In this document: positions 33,961-43,986 of the stretch, in pieces
Layout: each line of letters starts with the position of its first letter
Numbering within the stretch: position 1 is the first letter of the stretch
Assembly: GCF_902499125.1 (NCBI RefSeq)
Contig: NZ_CABVPX010000022.1
Location: 1 to 64,000 of the forward strand
DNA length: 64,000 nt
Source of the DNA: Burkholderia arboris
GTDB taxonomy: Bacteria > Pseudomonadota > Gammaproteobacteria > Burkholderiales > Burkholderiaceae
Reading direction: 5' to 3'
Program-made: the position numbers and the translations under genes
Notes under the pieces: model-generated
What the model saw: the letters and a program-made list of their open reading frames with translations, nothing else
Told to the model about the DNA's origin: nothing
The model's database searches: none

Positions 33961-33964
<4 letters not shown>
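33311..33964 (+). CDS. Osmoprotectant ABC transporter permease (second subunit)
   Basis: 217 residues, GGAGA 5-6 bases before the start. About six membrane helices and the coupling signature E-A-G-T-G-I-G-M-T-A-W-Q-R-L-R-L-V-D-L-P similar to the first permease. The stop overlaps the ATPase start (ATGA), so expression is coupled. Confidence 0.9.
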
Positions 33965-35136
<1,172 letters not shown>

Positions 35137-35143
35137 TTCGTCT

Positions 35144-35175
35144 CCGGAGCCGGTGCGCCGCCGCACCGGCTCCGG
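35144..35175 (+). terminator. Strong hairpin ending the ABC operon
   Basis: Perfect 14-base stem (CCGGAGCCGGTGCG / CGCACCGGCTCCGG) with a 4-base loop, starting 8 bases after the ATPase stop. The following bases are not a clean U-tract. Confidence 0.6.
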
Positions 35176-35299
35176 GAAGCGAATCGATGGCATGCGCGAT
35201 GCACGCGTACGTGCGGCCAGGTCTGGCGATCACTCGCCGCTTGAACAACCTTCCATCAAAACCTGCCATACGAAAACCGGCACGCGGACGCCATTTCCG

Positions 35300-35692
35300 T
35301 CATCCGGATTGCTTGCACACGTAATCCATGACCAGCGTCTGGATGGAGTCGCGCTCGACATAGCGGTAATCATCCGGATCTTCGCGGGAAACATGAACCT
35401 GGCCCGGCTGTGTTCCGGTCATGCTCGTTTTGCCCAATGCCCATGTCTTGTTCGCGCAGTCGAACGACCAGTCGGAAACGATGCTTTTCACCGGAAACGG
35501 CGCCGAGTACCGGCGCGGTTCGGCATAGACGAGCCTGACCGTCACCCACGTATTGAGCGGGCCACGTTCGACGGAAGCGGGATCGGCATAAAGCTCGACG
35601 GCCGGTCCGGGGCCTAGCGTGACCCAGTTCCCGGCCCATGCGCCGTGGGCGACGAGCGCAATCCATCCCCCTGCGATCCAGCTTCTTTTCAT
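35300..35692 (-). CDS. Small exported protein, surface-adhesin E-like
   Basis: 130 residues, AAGGGA before the ATG, signal peptide ending A-W-A-G-N near 21. The mature part, W-V-T-L-G near the start, Y-A-D-P-A-S-V-E-R, W-V-T-V-R-L-V-Y and the paired cysteines around 79 and 126, fits the small beta-rich surface-adhesin-E-like family. Its role is not known; it should be periplasmic or surface-exposed. It converges on the ABC operon and is divergent from the fusion-protein gene. Confidence 0.7.
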   Translation of the reverse strand: MKRSWIAGGWIALVAHGAWAGNWVTLGPGPAVELYADPASVERGPLNTWVTVRLVYAEPRRYSAPFPVKSIVSDWSFDCANKTWALGKTSMTGTQPGQVHVSREDPDDYRYVERDSIQTLVMDYVCKQSG

Positions 35693-36040
35693 TGTCTTCC
35701 CTTGAATCCCGTTCGGTGAATTCCAGCAGCCTGATTCTACGTTCTGCGCCGATGCGACATTCGCGTGTCGTTTTTTTCACCGGCGCCTGAAGCCTTTCGA
35801 CTGACCGAAAACCAGTCGCGCATCTCGATCGCGCATCGAAGACATTCACCCCCCGGAATGCATCGCGAATCGCATGAAATCGACTCGCGTAGAATGCCCG
35901 CAACCATTCACCCGAGCGGGCCGCCCTTCCATTCCACTCGCATCGGCACAACAACACCAACGAGCGCCGTGACCTCCGCCGTCGCCGCCGCCTCGATCAG
36001 GCGCGCACGACCGCGACGATCGTCGACCGGCGAAGCCTTC
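35693..36040. other. Divergent intergenic region before the hydrolase/phosphotransferase fusion gene
   Basis: 348 bases. The fusion frame is open back to 35765, but that segment is low in codon bias and rich in Ser/Arg/His/Thr, so I treat it as untranslated. No clear promoter was found. Confidence 0.45.
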
Positions 36041-38476
36041 ATGAGCAAACCGATCCTGTATCTCCTCGCCGGCAACGGCAGCGCGGCCGACTGGTGGGAC
36101 GATGCGCTGCCGCATTTCCGTCACTACCGGCCCGTGCCGCTGGAACTGCCGGGCTTCGGCGACCATCCCGCGCCGCCGTGCGAGGACCTCGCCGCCTACG
36201 CGCAAGCCCTGCTCGACGCGACCGAACCGGGCCACGCGATCATGGCGGTCGGCGTGAACGCGCTGCTGGTGCTGCACGCGTTGCAGCGGCGCCCCGGCCA
36301 CTTCGGCCGCAGCGTGCTGCTCGCACCGGTCGGCGCGTTCCTGTGGGAACGGCGCCTGCCGAAGCTGATGGCGCCGAAGCCGCTACGCAAGACCATCCAC
36401 TGGCTGCTCGCGCACCACCCGGCGCTGTTCGCCCGCAAGTTCTCGAACCAGACCTGGACACCCGCGCAATATCGCCGCATGGGCGCCGGCTATGCGCGCT
36501 GCCGCGCGTTCCTGCCGCACTGGGATCTCGTGCGCGCCGATACCGCATTGCCGCTGCTCGAGTGGATCAACGATCGCATCGAACTCGTGTGGGGCGATCA
36601 GGACGCCGTGCTCGGCGTGCGCCAGGCTGCCGCGTGGTCCGCGATCCTCGCGCGTGCCGATCTCACCGTCACGCTGCAGCCCGGCTGGGGCCACTATCCG
36701 TGGATCGATGCGCCGGCGGCATTCGCGCAGTGGCTCGAAGCCGGCGACACGGGCTTCGTCGCGCATACGAAAGGCGGGCGCCTCGCGCTGGCCGCGATGG
36801 CCGGGCTGCCCGTGCCGCCCGCGCTGTCGCTGACCCGCGCCGACGATCCGCGCCTGCCCGGCTTTCTCGCGAACCAGCCCGACGCCGAATGGGCGGTCCG
36901 CTCGTCGAGTCATGGCGAGGACCAGGCCGATGCGGCCAACGCGGGCCTGCACACGACGTTCCTGCGCGTGCCGGCGTCGCAGGCAGCGGCGCGCGTGGCC
37001 GAGCTGCTCGACGGCGGCCTCGAGGAAGCCGTCGTGCAGCGCTTCGTCACGCCCGTGCTGTCCGGGATCGCGTTCGTGCGCCATCTCGCCGCCGAAGTCG
37101 AATGGGTGGAAGGCCACCTCGAAACGCTCGCCGACGGGCAGGCGAGCCCGCAGCGCGCCATCCTGTCGCGGCTCGGCGAACCCTGGCAGCGCGGCACGTT
37201 TCCGGACACGCACGGCCTGACCGCACAGCAGCTGTGGGCGTTCCTGCAACGCGTGCTGCGCGCGTTCCACTACGTGCCGGGCGATGTCGAATGGGCGTGG
37301 GACGGCACCCGGCTGTGGCTGCTGCAGTACCGCCCGATCAGCAGCTACGGCTGGCACCGGCACCTGACCGCCGCGAACATCGCCGAGATCCTGCCGCCGC
37401 AGCCGAGCCGGCTGGTCGAGTACGCGCAACGTCGCGCGGCCGGCAGCATCCCGGCCATCATGGCGCGCTGGGATGCGCGCGTGCTGCGCGACAACGAGCC
37501 GTTCACCGCGCTCTATGGTGACGCGTCATACATCAACAACGACCTGTTCCTCGCCCGTCTCGCGGACTGGGGGGTATCGGCCGCGAACTACAGCGGCGAA
37601 ATCGGCGGCGCGACGCCGCCGCTGCGCTGGCGGCCGCTGCGCCTGCTGCGTTCGCTGCCGGTGTTCTGGCGCATGCTGCGCGTCGCGCGCGGGCATCTGC
37701 CGACACTCGCGCACGGCCTGCAGCGCTTCGACCAGGAGCTCGCGGCGCTCGTCGAACAGCGCACCGACGGCCAGCAACTGGCCGACTGGTTCACGCGCTT
37801 CTACGTGTTCGTCGTGCAGGGCAACCTGTGCATCGCTTCATCGCTGGCCAGCAGCGGCGGCGCACTGTGGGGGCGTCCGCCGACCGCATACGGCCAGCTC
37901 GACAACAGCCCGCACCGCTTGCCGTGGGAAACCGATCCGGGCACCGCGCGCGCCGCGGCCACCGACCTGCCGCTGCAGGCGTTTCCCGACTGGCCGCTGC
38001 CCATCCGCGTGCTGCACGCGCTCGGCGCGCCCGGCATGCGCGGCTGGTATCTGCAGGTGCGCGAGTGGTATCGCGACAACCTGATGCGCGTGTTCTTCCG
38101 CCTGCATCACGCGATGCCGGCCGCCGATCGCGACACCTGGTTCGCGCCCCATCCCCAGCGACGCGAGCGCAACGGCAGCTTCTGGCAGGACGGCGGCGAG
38201 GGCACCGACGAAGCCGCCGGCTTCATGATCTATCCGGGCCACATGCAAGGTGTGCTCGGCCACGACATCCTGCTGGAAGACTCGCTCGACCCGGGCCGGC
38301 ACGCGCAATACCAGGCCGCGCGCGCGGTGATCGCGCGCATGGGCGGCCGGCTGTCGCATGGCGCGACGCTGCTGCGCGAACTGCGCAAGCCGTCGGCCGT
38401 GCTGCCGCGTGTCGATGCCGAGTGGGTCGGGCGCGAGGTGCGGCTCAGCGACGGCCAGCTGACGCTGGTCGAATAG
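36041..38476 (+). CDS. Pseudo-alpha/beta-hydrolase fused to a PEP-synthase/rifampin-phosphotransferase-like protein
   Basis: 811 residues from MSKPILYLLAGNGSAADWW. Residues 1-235 have the alpha/beta-hydrolase layout: L-L-A-G-N-G, E-L-P-G-F-G-D-H, an elbow V-G-V-N-A-L with Asn (about 73) where the nucleophile should be, acid in W-G-D-Q-D (about 187) and G-W-G-H-Y-P with the His at about 217. Residues about 245-435 are a compact PPDK/PEP-synthase ATP-binding domain: K-G-G-R-L-A-L-A-A-M-A-G-L-P-V-P, then V-R-S-S-S-H-G-E-D (285-293), and Q-Y-R-P-I at its end. A middle region of about 290 residues resembles nothing I recognise. The last 80 hold a phospho-His domain with G-G-R-L-S-H-G-A-T-L-L-R-E-L (His about 773). 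No PEP-binding barrel is present, as in rifampin phosphotransferases. I infer ATP-driven phosphorylation of an unknown small molecule; the ribosome site is weak. Confidence 0.75.
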   Translation: MSKPILYLLAGNGSAADWWDDALPHFRHYRPVPLELPGFGDHPAPPCEDLAAYAQALLDATEPGHAIMAVGVNALLVLHALQRRPGHFGRSVLLAPVGAFLWERRLPKLMAPKPLRKTIHWLLAHHPALFARKFSNQTWTPAQYRRMGAGYARCRAFLPHWDLVRADTALPLLEWINDRIELVWGDQDAVLGVRQAAAWSAILARADLTVTLQPGWGHYPWIDAPAAFAQWLEAGDTGFVAHTKGGRLALAAMAGLPVPPALSLTRADDPRLPGFLANQPDAEWAVRSSSHGEDQADAANAGLHTTFLRVPASQAAARVAELLDGGLEEAVVQRFVTPVLSGIAFVRHLAAEVEWVEGHLETLADGQASPQRAILSRLGEPWQRGTFPDTHGLTAQQLWAFLQRVLRAFHYVPGDVEWAWDGTRLWLLQYRPISSYGWHRHLTAANIAEILPPQPSRLVEYAQRRAAGSIPAIMARWDARVLRDNEPFTALYGDASYINNDLFLARLADWGVSAANYSGEIGGATPPLRWRPLRLLRSLPVFWRMLRVARGHLPTLAHGLQRFDQELAALVEQRTDGQQLADWFTRFYVFVVQGNLCIASSLASSGGALWGRPPTAYGQLDNSPHRLPWETDPGTARAAATDLPLQAFPDWPLPIRVLHALGAPGMRGWYLQVREWYRDNLMRVFFRLHHAMPAADRDTWFAPHPQRRERNGSFWQDGGEGTDEAAGFMIYPGHMQGVLGHDILLEDSLDPGRHAQYQAARAVIARMGGRLSHGATLLRELRKPSAVLPRVDAEWVGREVRLSDGQLTLVE

Positions 38477-38563
38477 ATGCCCGCCTGGGGATCGAAGGGG
38501 CCGGCGCGGCGATCCGGACGCGCATGACGCGCGGCGGTTGTCCCGCGCGGGAGCCGGTACGCG

Positions 38564-38941
38564 TCAACGCAGCGGCGTGCGGATTTTTCCGTCGACCTTC
38601 AACGTGCGCCGGTCGTGCGCGGCCTCGTATTCGACCGTCTGCGCGGGCGTGACCGCGCCATAGGAGCGGCCGTTCACGTAGACGATGCCGTCGCGCAATT
38701 CGACCCGGTCGCCGTTGACCGTCGCGGTGGCCCGCTCGCCCTGCAGCACCGCGCCCGAACAGCCGGCGGTCGAGAAACTGCGGACCGACGTGCCCGGCAT
38801 CGCGGCGTTCCCGCCGCCCTGATCCGCCGCATGCGCCGCACTGCAGGGCAGCGCATCCATGCTGCCGGCGGCGTGGAGCGACTCCGCACCGATGCCGCCT
38901 CCGGCAAGCAACGCAATCGTCATCGGCAACAGCTTGTTCAT
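38564..38941 (-). CDS. Exported hypothetical protein, 125 aa
   Basis: GGAGA precedes the start. Signal-like N terminus MNKLLPMTIALLAGGGIGAE, with cleavage probably after S-L-H-A near 24. The mature part has two cysteines (one near 33, one near 60 in S-T-A-G-C-S-G) and a beta-rich end, V-E-L-R-D-G-I-V-Y-V-N-G-R-S-Y-G-A-V, then V-E-Y-E-A-A-H-D-R-R-T-L-K-V-D-G-K-I. I do not recognise the family. It is convergent with the fusion-protein gene. Confidence 0.65.
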   Translation of the reverse strand: MNKLLPMTIALLAGGGIGAESLHAAGSMDALPCSAAHAADQGGGNAAMPGTSVRSFSTAGCSGAVLQGERATATVNGDRVELRDGIVYVNGRSYGAVTPAQTVEYEAAHDRRTLKVDGKIRTPLR

Positions 38942-39147
38942 GGTGATCTCCGTGGTCCGCGGTTGCCGGTCGGCGCCCGGTCGACGCCCCTGCCCGCCGG
39001 TCGGCCAGCGATGCCCAGTATGCGTCCAATTCGCCGCGCGCGGCCATCCGCTTCAGTACCCGTCTCGGCCCGGTGCGGCGGGTCCGGGTGCGTCGATCCG
39101 CGCGGGAGCCGGGTCAACCGGCTCACCTGAAAACCCCCTTGATCAAG

Positions 39148-39183
39148 TTGCGACTCGCAACTATTATTGATTGCGATACGCAA
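39148..39183. promoter_or_regulatory. Twin operators TTGCG-N3-CGCAA before the MarR-GNAT gene
   Basis: Two copies of the same palindrome, TTGCG-ACT-CGCAA (39148-39160) and TTGCG-ATA-CGCAA (39171-39183), with centres 23 bases apart, the second ending 17 bases before the ATG. The first extends to 7-base arms (GTTGCGA/TCGCAAC), and a separate perfect palindrome CTTGATCAAG abuts it on the left. This suits cooperative autoregulation by the MarR dimer. Confidence 0.65.
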
Positions 39184-39199
39184 CCTTCTGGGGCTGACC

Positions 39200-40180
39200 A
39201 TGGACCTCATCGACGCGCCCGCCAAGCCGCGCGACGCAACCATCCTCGAGCTGCGCGACTTCTCGCGCAAGCTGGTGCGCGAGCTCGGCTTCATGCGGGC
39301 GACGCTGGCCGACAGCGACTGGGCGCCGTCGGCCGTTCACGCCATCCTCGAGATCGGGATGGCGCCCGGCATCAACGCGAAGGATCTGGGCGCCATCCTG
39401 CGGCTCGACAAATCGAACACGAGCCGCCAGCTCGCGCGGCTCGAGGCGGCCGGTGTCGTGGAGCGGCGCGTGTCGAGCGAGGATGCGCGTGCGATCGAGC
39501 TGTACCTGACCGCCGAAGGGAAAAAGCTCCAGAAAAGAATCGACACGTTCGCGACCGATCAGGTGTCGAATGCGCTGCGCCGCATGATTCCGGCCGACCA
39601 GCAGGCGCTGCTGCGCTCGCTCGCGCTGTATGCCGATGCCCTCGCACAGGACAACGCAGCCAGGGCGCCCGCGGCAACCGTCGACGCGCCGGCGATTCGC
39701 GAAGGCTACCAGCCGGGCTGTATCGGCGATATCGCGAGCCTGCACGCCCGCTTCTATGCGGAGCACTGGGGCTTCGGCGCCTTTTTCGAAAAGCGGGTGG
39801 CAACCGAGCTGGCCGAATTTGCGGGCACCTTGCCGGCCGACGGCAAGGCACTGTGGCTCTGCCAGGAAGACGGCCGGACGCTCGCGTCGCTCGCGATCGA
39901 CGGCGATCCCGCGACCGGCGTCGCGCACCTGCGCTGGTTCATCGTGAACGATGCGTTGCGCGGGTCCGGCGTCGGCCGCCAGATGATGGCGCTGGCGATG
40001 CGTTTCGTCGATGAACGGCGGTTTCGCGAAACCTATCTGTGGACGTTCAAGGGGCTGGATGCGGCGCGGCACCTGTACGAATCGTTCGGCTTTACGCTGA
40101 CCAACGAATCTGCGGGCACGCATTGGGGAACCGAGGTGGTCGAGCAGCGTTTCAGCCGGCCCGGGCCATCCGGCGGCTGA
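39200..40180 (+). CDS. Bifunctional MarR-type regulator/GNAT N-acetyltransferase
   Basis: 326 residues from MDLIDAPAKPRD; an in-frame Met 11 codons earlier would place the start inside the second operator. Residues about 10-150 are a MarR winged helix (I-N-A-K-D-L-G-A-I-L-R-L-D-K-S-N-T-S-R-Q-style recognition region and D-A-R-A-I-E-L-Y-L-T wing). Residues about 165-320 are a GNAT fold with acetyl-CoA motif V-N-D-A-L-R-G-S-G-V-G-R-Q-M-M and the late Y-E-S-F-G-F segment. Such fused proteins are known, but their acetylation substrates are usually not. The twin operators point to self-repression. Confidence 0.88.
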   Translation: MDLIDAPAKPRDATILELRDFSRKLVRELGFMRATLADSDWAPSAVHAILEIGMAPGINAKDLGAILRLDKSNTSRQLARLEAAGVVERRVSSEDARAIELYLTAEGKKLQKRIDTFATDQVSNALRRMIPADQQALLRSLALYADALAQDNAARAPAATVDAPAIREGYQPGCIGDIASLHARFYAEHWGFGAFFEKRVATELAEFAGTLPADGKALWLCQEDGRTLASLAIDGDPATGVAHLRWFIVNDALRGSGVGRQMMALAMRFVDERRFRETYLWTFKGLDAARHLYESFGFTLTNESAGTHWGTEVVEQRFSRPGPSGG

Positions 40181-40252
40181 TGTCGGCGGACAGCCTTCGC
40201 GTCGTGTCGAATGTCGCCATCGTGCTCGCCTCGAACAAAAAAGGACTCACCC

Positions 40253-41098
40253 ATGCTCGAACGTGTCGCGGCCCTCATGCTCTGCGCGGCGGCCGCCGCG
40301 CCGGCCGCCGTTGCCGCGCAACCCGATGCCGCGACCGGCACCCACCGGATAGACCGGAAGCTCACGCAGTGCCTGAACGATCCCGAACACGCGTCGACAG
40401 GCGGCCAGACCGAATGCGTCGACGATGCGGGCCGTGCGTGGGACGCGCAACTCAACGCCAGCTATCGCGCGCTGCAGGCAGGGCTGCCGGCGGCGGACCG
40501 GCCGGCGTTGCTGCACGCGCAGCGCGCGTGGCTCGCCCGCCGCGACGCCGACCTGAAGCTGATCGGCGCCGTCTATGCGACGACGCACGGGACGGTCTAC
40601 GCGCCGATGAATGCGAACGACGTGATGGCGTTGACGCAGCAACGCGCGCTGACGCTGCAGCGCTTCGAAGCGGATCGCGCGGCGCGCGGCTTCAGCCTGG
40701 CCGGGCGCCTGCCGCCTTCGACCGCCGAATCGACCGGGCGCGTCACCGCCGTTCCGCAACGCGGCGCGCGCTTCGAACGCGAGCACTGCGCGGCGCTCAC
40801 CGGGCTCGACGCGAAAGGCCGTTGCGCAGCGCAGGCCACGCCGCTGTACATGCAGGATATCGACGACGTGACGAACGCGATCGAACGCCGCCTGCCGCGC
40901 GGATCGCGCGACACCATGCGGACGTCGTCGCAGAAATGGCGTGCGTTCGTCGCCGCGCAACCGCCGTTGATCGACGCGCTTTACCCGAAGGCCAGCGCTT
41001 CCGGCGTGCCGCCGTCCGTCGCGATCGAGACGCGCGACGAGGCTGCCGCCCGCCTGCGGCAACTCGTGTCTGCCGAGGACAGGATCGGCGCCGATTGA
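40253..41098 (+). CDS. Exported LprI/DUF1311-like protein
   Basis: 281 residues, AAAAGGA before the ATG; signal peptide ending A-V-A-A-Q near 22. Residues about 35-105 match the lysozyme-inhibitor LprI N-terminal (DUF1311) pattern: L-T-Q-C-L-N-D, E-C-V-D-D-A, W-D-A-Q-L-N-A-S-Y-R-A-L, and L-L-H-A-Q-R-A-W-L-A-R-R-D-A-D. The paired cysteines would be disulfide-bonded in the periplasm. The second half repeats a related pattern with two more cysteines (E-H-C-A-A-L, G-R-C-A-A-Q). A protective or lysozyme-binding role is possible but unproven. Confidence 0.8.
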   Translation: MLERVAALMLCAAAAAPAAVAAQPDAATGTHRIDRKLTQCLNDPEHASTGGQTECVDDAGRAWDAQLNASYRALQAGLPAADRPALLHAQRAWLARRDADLKLIGAVYATTHGTVYAPMNANDVMALTQQRALTLQRFEADRAARGFSLAGRLPPSTAESTGRVTAVPQRGARFEREHCAALTGLDAKGRCAAQATPLYMQDIDDVTNAIERRLPRGSRDTMRTSSQKWRAFVAAQPPLIDALYPKASASGVPPSVAIETRDEAAARLRQLVSAEDRIGAD

Positions 41099-41147
41099 CG
41101 CCGTTGCGCAACGCCCGCGCGTGCGGATCGCGGCGCGCAGCCGCCGC

Positions 41148-42026
41148 TCATTTGATGCGCTGCATCCGCACGATCCCCCAGATGAACAGGCCGGTGACGA
41201 CGAGGGTCACCAGGATCGAAAGCCAGATCGAATTCGTCTTGATCCACGTCCCGAGAAACGCCGCGGCGAACACGCCGACCGCAACCCATTCGAGCGCCTT
41301 GTCGAGCCGGCCCTCCCGGTAGCGCGGCTTGTCCGGGGTGTCGCGGGCGGCTTCTACCTCCTGTCGCGCGCGCGGCGCGCAGGCGGGAAACGCATCGGCC
41401 AGCGCCCGGCTCGGCCACGGATCGACGTCCGCATGCGCGTCGCCTACCCCCGTCGTGCGCCATACGGCGTCGGCATCCGCCGCGCGACGCAACGCCCGAA
41501 TCTCCTGGGCGAGGCCCGCCTCGGGCGCCCGCTGTTGCTCCAGACGCGCGACCTGCGCAAGCTCGGTCGCGAACGCGTCGTTGCTGTCGCTCACGTCCGG
41601 CAAGCCGCTCGTGCGCACCAGCACGAATTCCCCGAACGCGGCGGCCACGTAGTCGACGAACGCGTCGTAGATCGTGCGGTAGCGATCGCCGAGCAGCGCA
41701 ACGAGCGACTCGCGGCGGGCCGCCGCGCGCGCCAGCGCACTCGCCTTCGTCGTCACCAGATACGGATAGCGCGCATCGCGCTCCTCCGGCGTTGCGCTCT
41801 CCAGATACTCGTCGAGCTCGGCCGCCTCGTCATCCGGATCGAAATCGTCGATGCAGTATGCGAAGCGGATATCGTCGGGCCCGAACAGCACGCGCCAGAA
41901 CAGCGGGATGAACGCGTTCGATTCGAGCGACGGGCCGCCCGCCGCGAAGTAGGACTTCAATTCCCCCTTGCGGCCTTCGGGCATGCGCGGCCACGGCGGA
42001 CTCTCCAGAAACACGGGATGGGACAT
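41148..42026 (-). CDS. Hypothetical protein with C-terminal membrane hairpin
   Basis: 292 residues from MSHPVFLESPPW; the ribosome site is weak. The N-terminal 240 residues are soluble and acidic (I-D-D-F-D-P-D-D-E-A-A-E-L-D-E) with helical stretches. The last 50 hold two hydrophobic segments, V-A-V-G-V-F-A-A-A-F-L-G-T and W-L-S-I-L-V-T-L-V-V-T-G-L-F-I-W-G, and end in R-M-Q-R-I-K, so it is probably an inner-membrane protein with a cytoplasmic body. I do not recognise the family. It converges on the LprI-like gene. Confidence 0.65.
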   Translation of the reverse strand: MSHPVFLESPPWPRMPEGRKGELKSYFAAGGPSLESNAFIPLFWRVLFGPDDIRFAYCIDDFDPDDEAAELDEYLESATPEERDARYPYLVTTKASALARAAARRESLVALLGDRYRTIYDAFVDYVAAAFGEFVLVRTSGLPDVSDSNDAFATELAQVARLEQQRAPEAGLAQEIRALRRAADADAVWRTTGVGDAHADVDPWPSRALADAFPACAPRARQEVEAARDTPDKPRYREGRLDKALEWVAVGVFAAAFLGTWIKTNSIWLSILVTLVVTGLFIWGIVRMQRIK

Positions 42027-42230
42027 ATCGCGGGCCCCCAGTCGGAATGATCGGATGGTTGTTGTTCGATGCAACTTTCACCAATGCACGACAGGCCGGG
42101 GCATTCTGTCCGACTTTACAAACGCTGTCATCCGGATCTTTCGGGTGCCATTCCGGGCAGCGTTCGGGAGGCGAAGTCGGGCCGGGCGATCAACGGCGGA
42201 CCACCCGGCGCGCGTTCGCCCGGGCAGACG

Positions 42231-43970
42231 CTAGCCGCTGAAGGCCTCGCCCGCGGGCTGCCGCACCGCTGCAATGTGGTTGGCCGCCACGTAGCCGAAC
42301 GTCATCGCCGGGCCGATCGTCGAGCCGGGGCCCGGATAGGTCTTGCCCATCACGGCCGCCGACGTGTTGCCGAGCGCGTACAGGCCGTCGATCGCCGTGC
42401 CGTCGGGCCGCAGCACGCGTGCATGCGCATCGGTACGCAGCCCGCCCTTCGTGCCGATCTCGCCCGGGTCGATCCGCAGCGCGTAGAACGGCGCGCGCTC
42501 GATCGGCCCGAGGCACGGGTTCGGCTTCGACGACGGATCGCCGTAGTAGCGGTCGAACCGGTTGCCGCCCTTGCCGAATTCCGCATCGATGCCGGTTGCC
42601 GCATAACCGTTCATCCGTTCGACGGTCTGCGCGAGACCGCCGGCGTCCACGCCGATCTTCGCGGCCAGTTCGGCCAGCGTGTCCGCACGATAGATGACCG
42701 AGTCGAGCCAGCCGGCCGGGATCCGGCTGTCCGGTTGCACGCTGCCAGGCAGCAGCACGCCGCACGGATAGCGCTGGCGGTATTCGGCATCGAAGACCAG
42801 CCACGCGGGCACGCAGGCCTGCGTTTGCGCATGATCCGCGATCATCGCGTGGATCACGTCCGGGTACGGCGCGGATTCGTTGACGAAGCGCCGCCCGAGC
42901 CCGTTGACCATCACGCAGCGCGGCGCCGAGCGCTCGACGAACAGCCCGCGCTGCTTCTCCTCGCCCGGCACGCGCACCGTCGGCACCCCCCAGACGAAAT
43001 CCATCAGCGCAACGCCGGCGCCCAGCGCGAGCCCCGCGCGAATGCCGTCGCCGGTATTGATCGGCGGCGCCGCGCTCCACTCGGCGCGCGTCGGCTTCGG
43101 CAGGTACTGCTCGCGCATCGCCTGGTTCGCCTCGAACCCGCCGCATGCGAGCACCACGCCGTGCGTCGCGTGGATGCCGACCGTGCGACCGTTCCGTTCG
43201 ACGACCACGCCGTTCACGCGTGCGCCGTCGGACTGCAACGCGCGCATCGGCGTGTCGAGCCACAGCGCGATGCCGCGCTGCGCGAGCGCCGCGCGCAGGC
43301 TTGCCACCAGTGCATTGCCGAGCGTGAGGCGCCGGTCGCGCGCCGTGCGGCGGCGCCAGCGGAAATCGGTCGCATAGCGCAGCATCAGGCGCGCGGTGAG
43401 CCGCAACCAGCCGCGCTCCTTCGTGACGATCGTGTGCGCTTCGATCTGCGTCATCGCGATGCGGCCGGCGATCAGCGTGGCCGGCGACGGTGCGCGCAGC
43501 GTGTCGAAATGCGTACCGAGGCGCGCGGCGTCGAACGCCGCCGGCTCCATCGTCCGGTAGCCGGGCTTGCCGCCGACGCGATCGGGATAGTAGTCGGGAT
43601 AGCGCGGCACCGCGTGAAAGCGCGTCTGCGCGTGCTGCGCGAGATACGCGACCATCTTCGGGCCATGCTCGAGATACGCATCGATACGCGGCCGGTCGAA
43701 GTCCTCGCCCACGACCTCGCGCAGATACGCAATCGCTTCGTCATACGAATCGTTTCCGCCGAGCGCCGCGATCTGGTCGTTGCAGGGAATCCAGATGCCG
43801 CCGCCCGAAACGGCCGTCGTCCCGCCGTACACGGGGCTTTTCTCGACGATCAGGACCGACAGGCCCTGATCGTGCGCGCGCAGCGCCGCCGTCATCGCGC
43901 CCGCGCCCGAGCCGACCACCACCACGTCGTACGTGGCGTCGCCGGCGCAATCGTGTCGATCGCCTTGCAT
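42231..43970 (-). CDS. FAD-dependent 3-ketosteroid dehydrogenase-like protein (KstD type)
   Basis: 579 residues, GGAGGG before the start. N-terminal FAD fold Y-D-V-V-V-V-G-S-G-A-G-A-M near 14-26, then E-K-S-P-V-Y-G-G-T-T-A-V-S-G-G-G-I-W-I-P, the sequence typical of 3-ketosteroid delta-1-dehydrogenases and related flavoproteins. The C-terminal end has G-N-T-S-A-A-V-M-G-K-T-Y-P-G-P-G-S-T-I-G-P-A-M-T-F-G-Y, the conserved closing flavin loop. It would introduce a double bond next to a ketone. The Rieske oxygenase gene lies 16 bases upstream, matching the KshA/KstD pair that opens steroid rings A/B. Confidence 0.82.
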   Translation of the reverse strand: MQGDRHDCAGDATYDVVVVGSGAGAMTAALRAHDQGLSVLIVEKSPVYGGTTAVSGGGIWIPCNDQIAALGGNDSYDEAIAYLREVVGEDFDRPRIDAYLEHGPKMVAYLAQHAQTRFHAVPRYPDYYPDRVGGKPGYRTMEPAAFDAARLGTHFDTLRAPSPATLIAGRIAMTQIEAHTIVTKERGWLRLTARLMLRYATDFRWRRRTARDRRLTLGNALVASLRAALAQRGIALWLDTPMRALQSDGARVNGVVVERNGRTVGIHATHGVVLACGGFEANQAMREQYLPKPTRAEWSAAPPINTGDGIRAGLALGAGVALMDFVWGVPTVRVPGEEKQRGLFVERSAPRCVMVNGLGRRFVNESAPYPDVIHAMIADHAQTQACVPAWLVFDAEYRQRYPCGVLLPGSVQPDSRIPAGWLDSVIYRADTLAELAAKIGVDAGGLAQTVERMNGYAATGIDAEFGKGGNRFDRYYGDPSSKPNPCLGPIERAPFYALRIDPGEIGTKGGLRTDAHARVLRPDGTAIDGLYALGNTSAAVMGKTYPGPGSTIGPAMTFGYVAANHIAAVRQPAGEAFSG

Positions 43971-43986
43971 GATGGCCGCCCTCCGG

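Noticed and set aside
35765..36040. Upstream in-frame extension of the hydrolase/phosphotransferase fusion
   Set aside because: Ser/Arg/Thr/His-rich with poor codon bias; the hydrolase fold begins right at the ATG at 36041.
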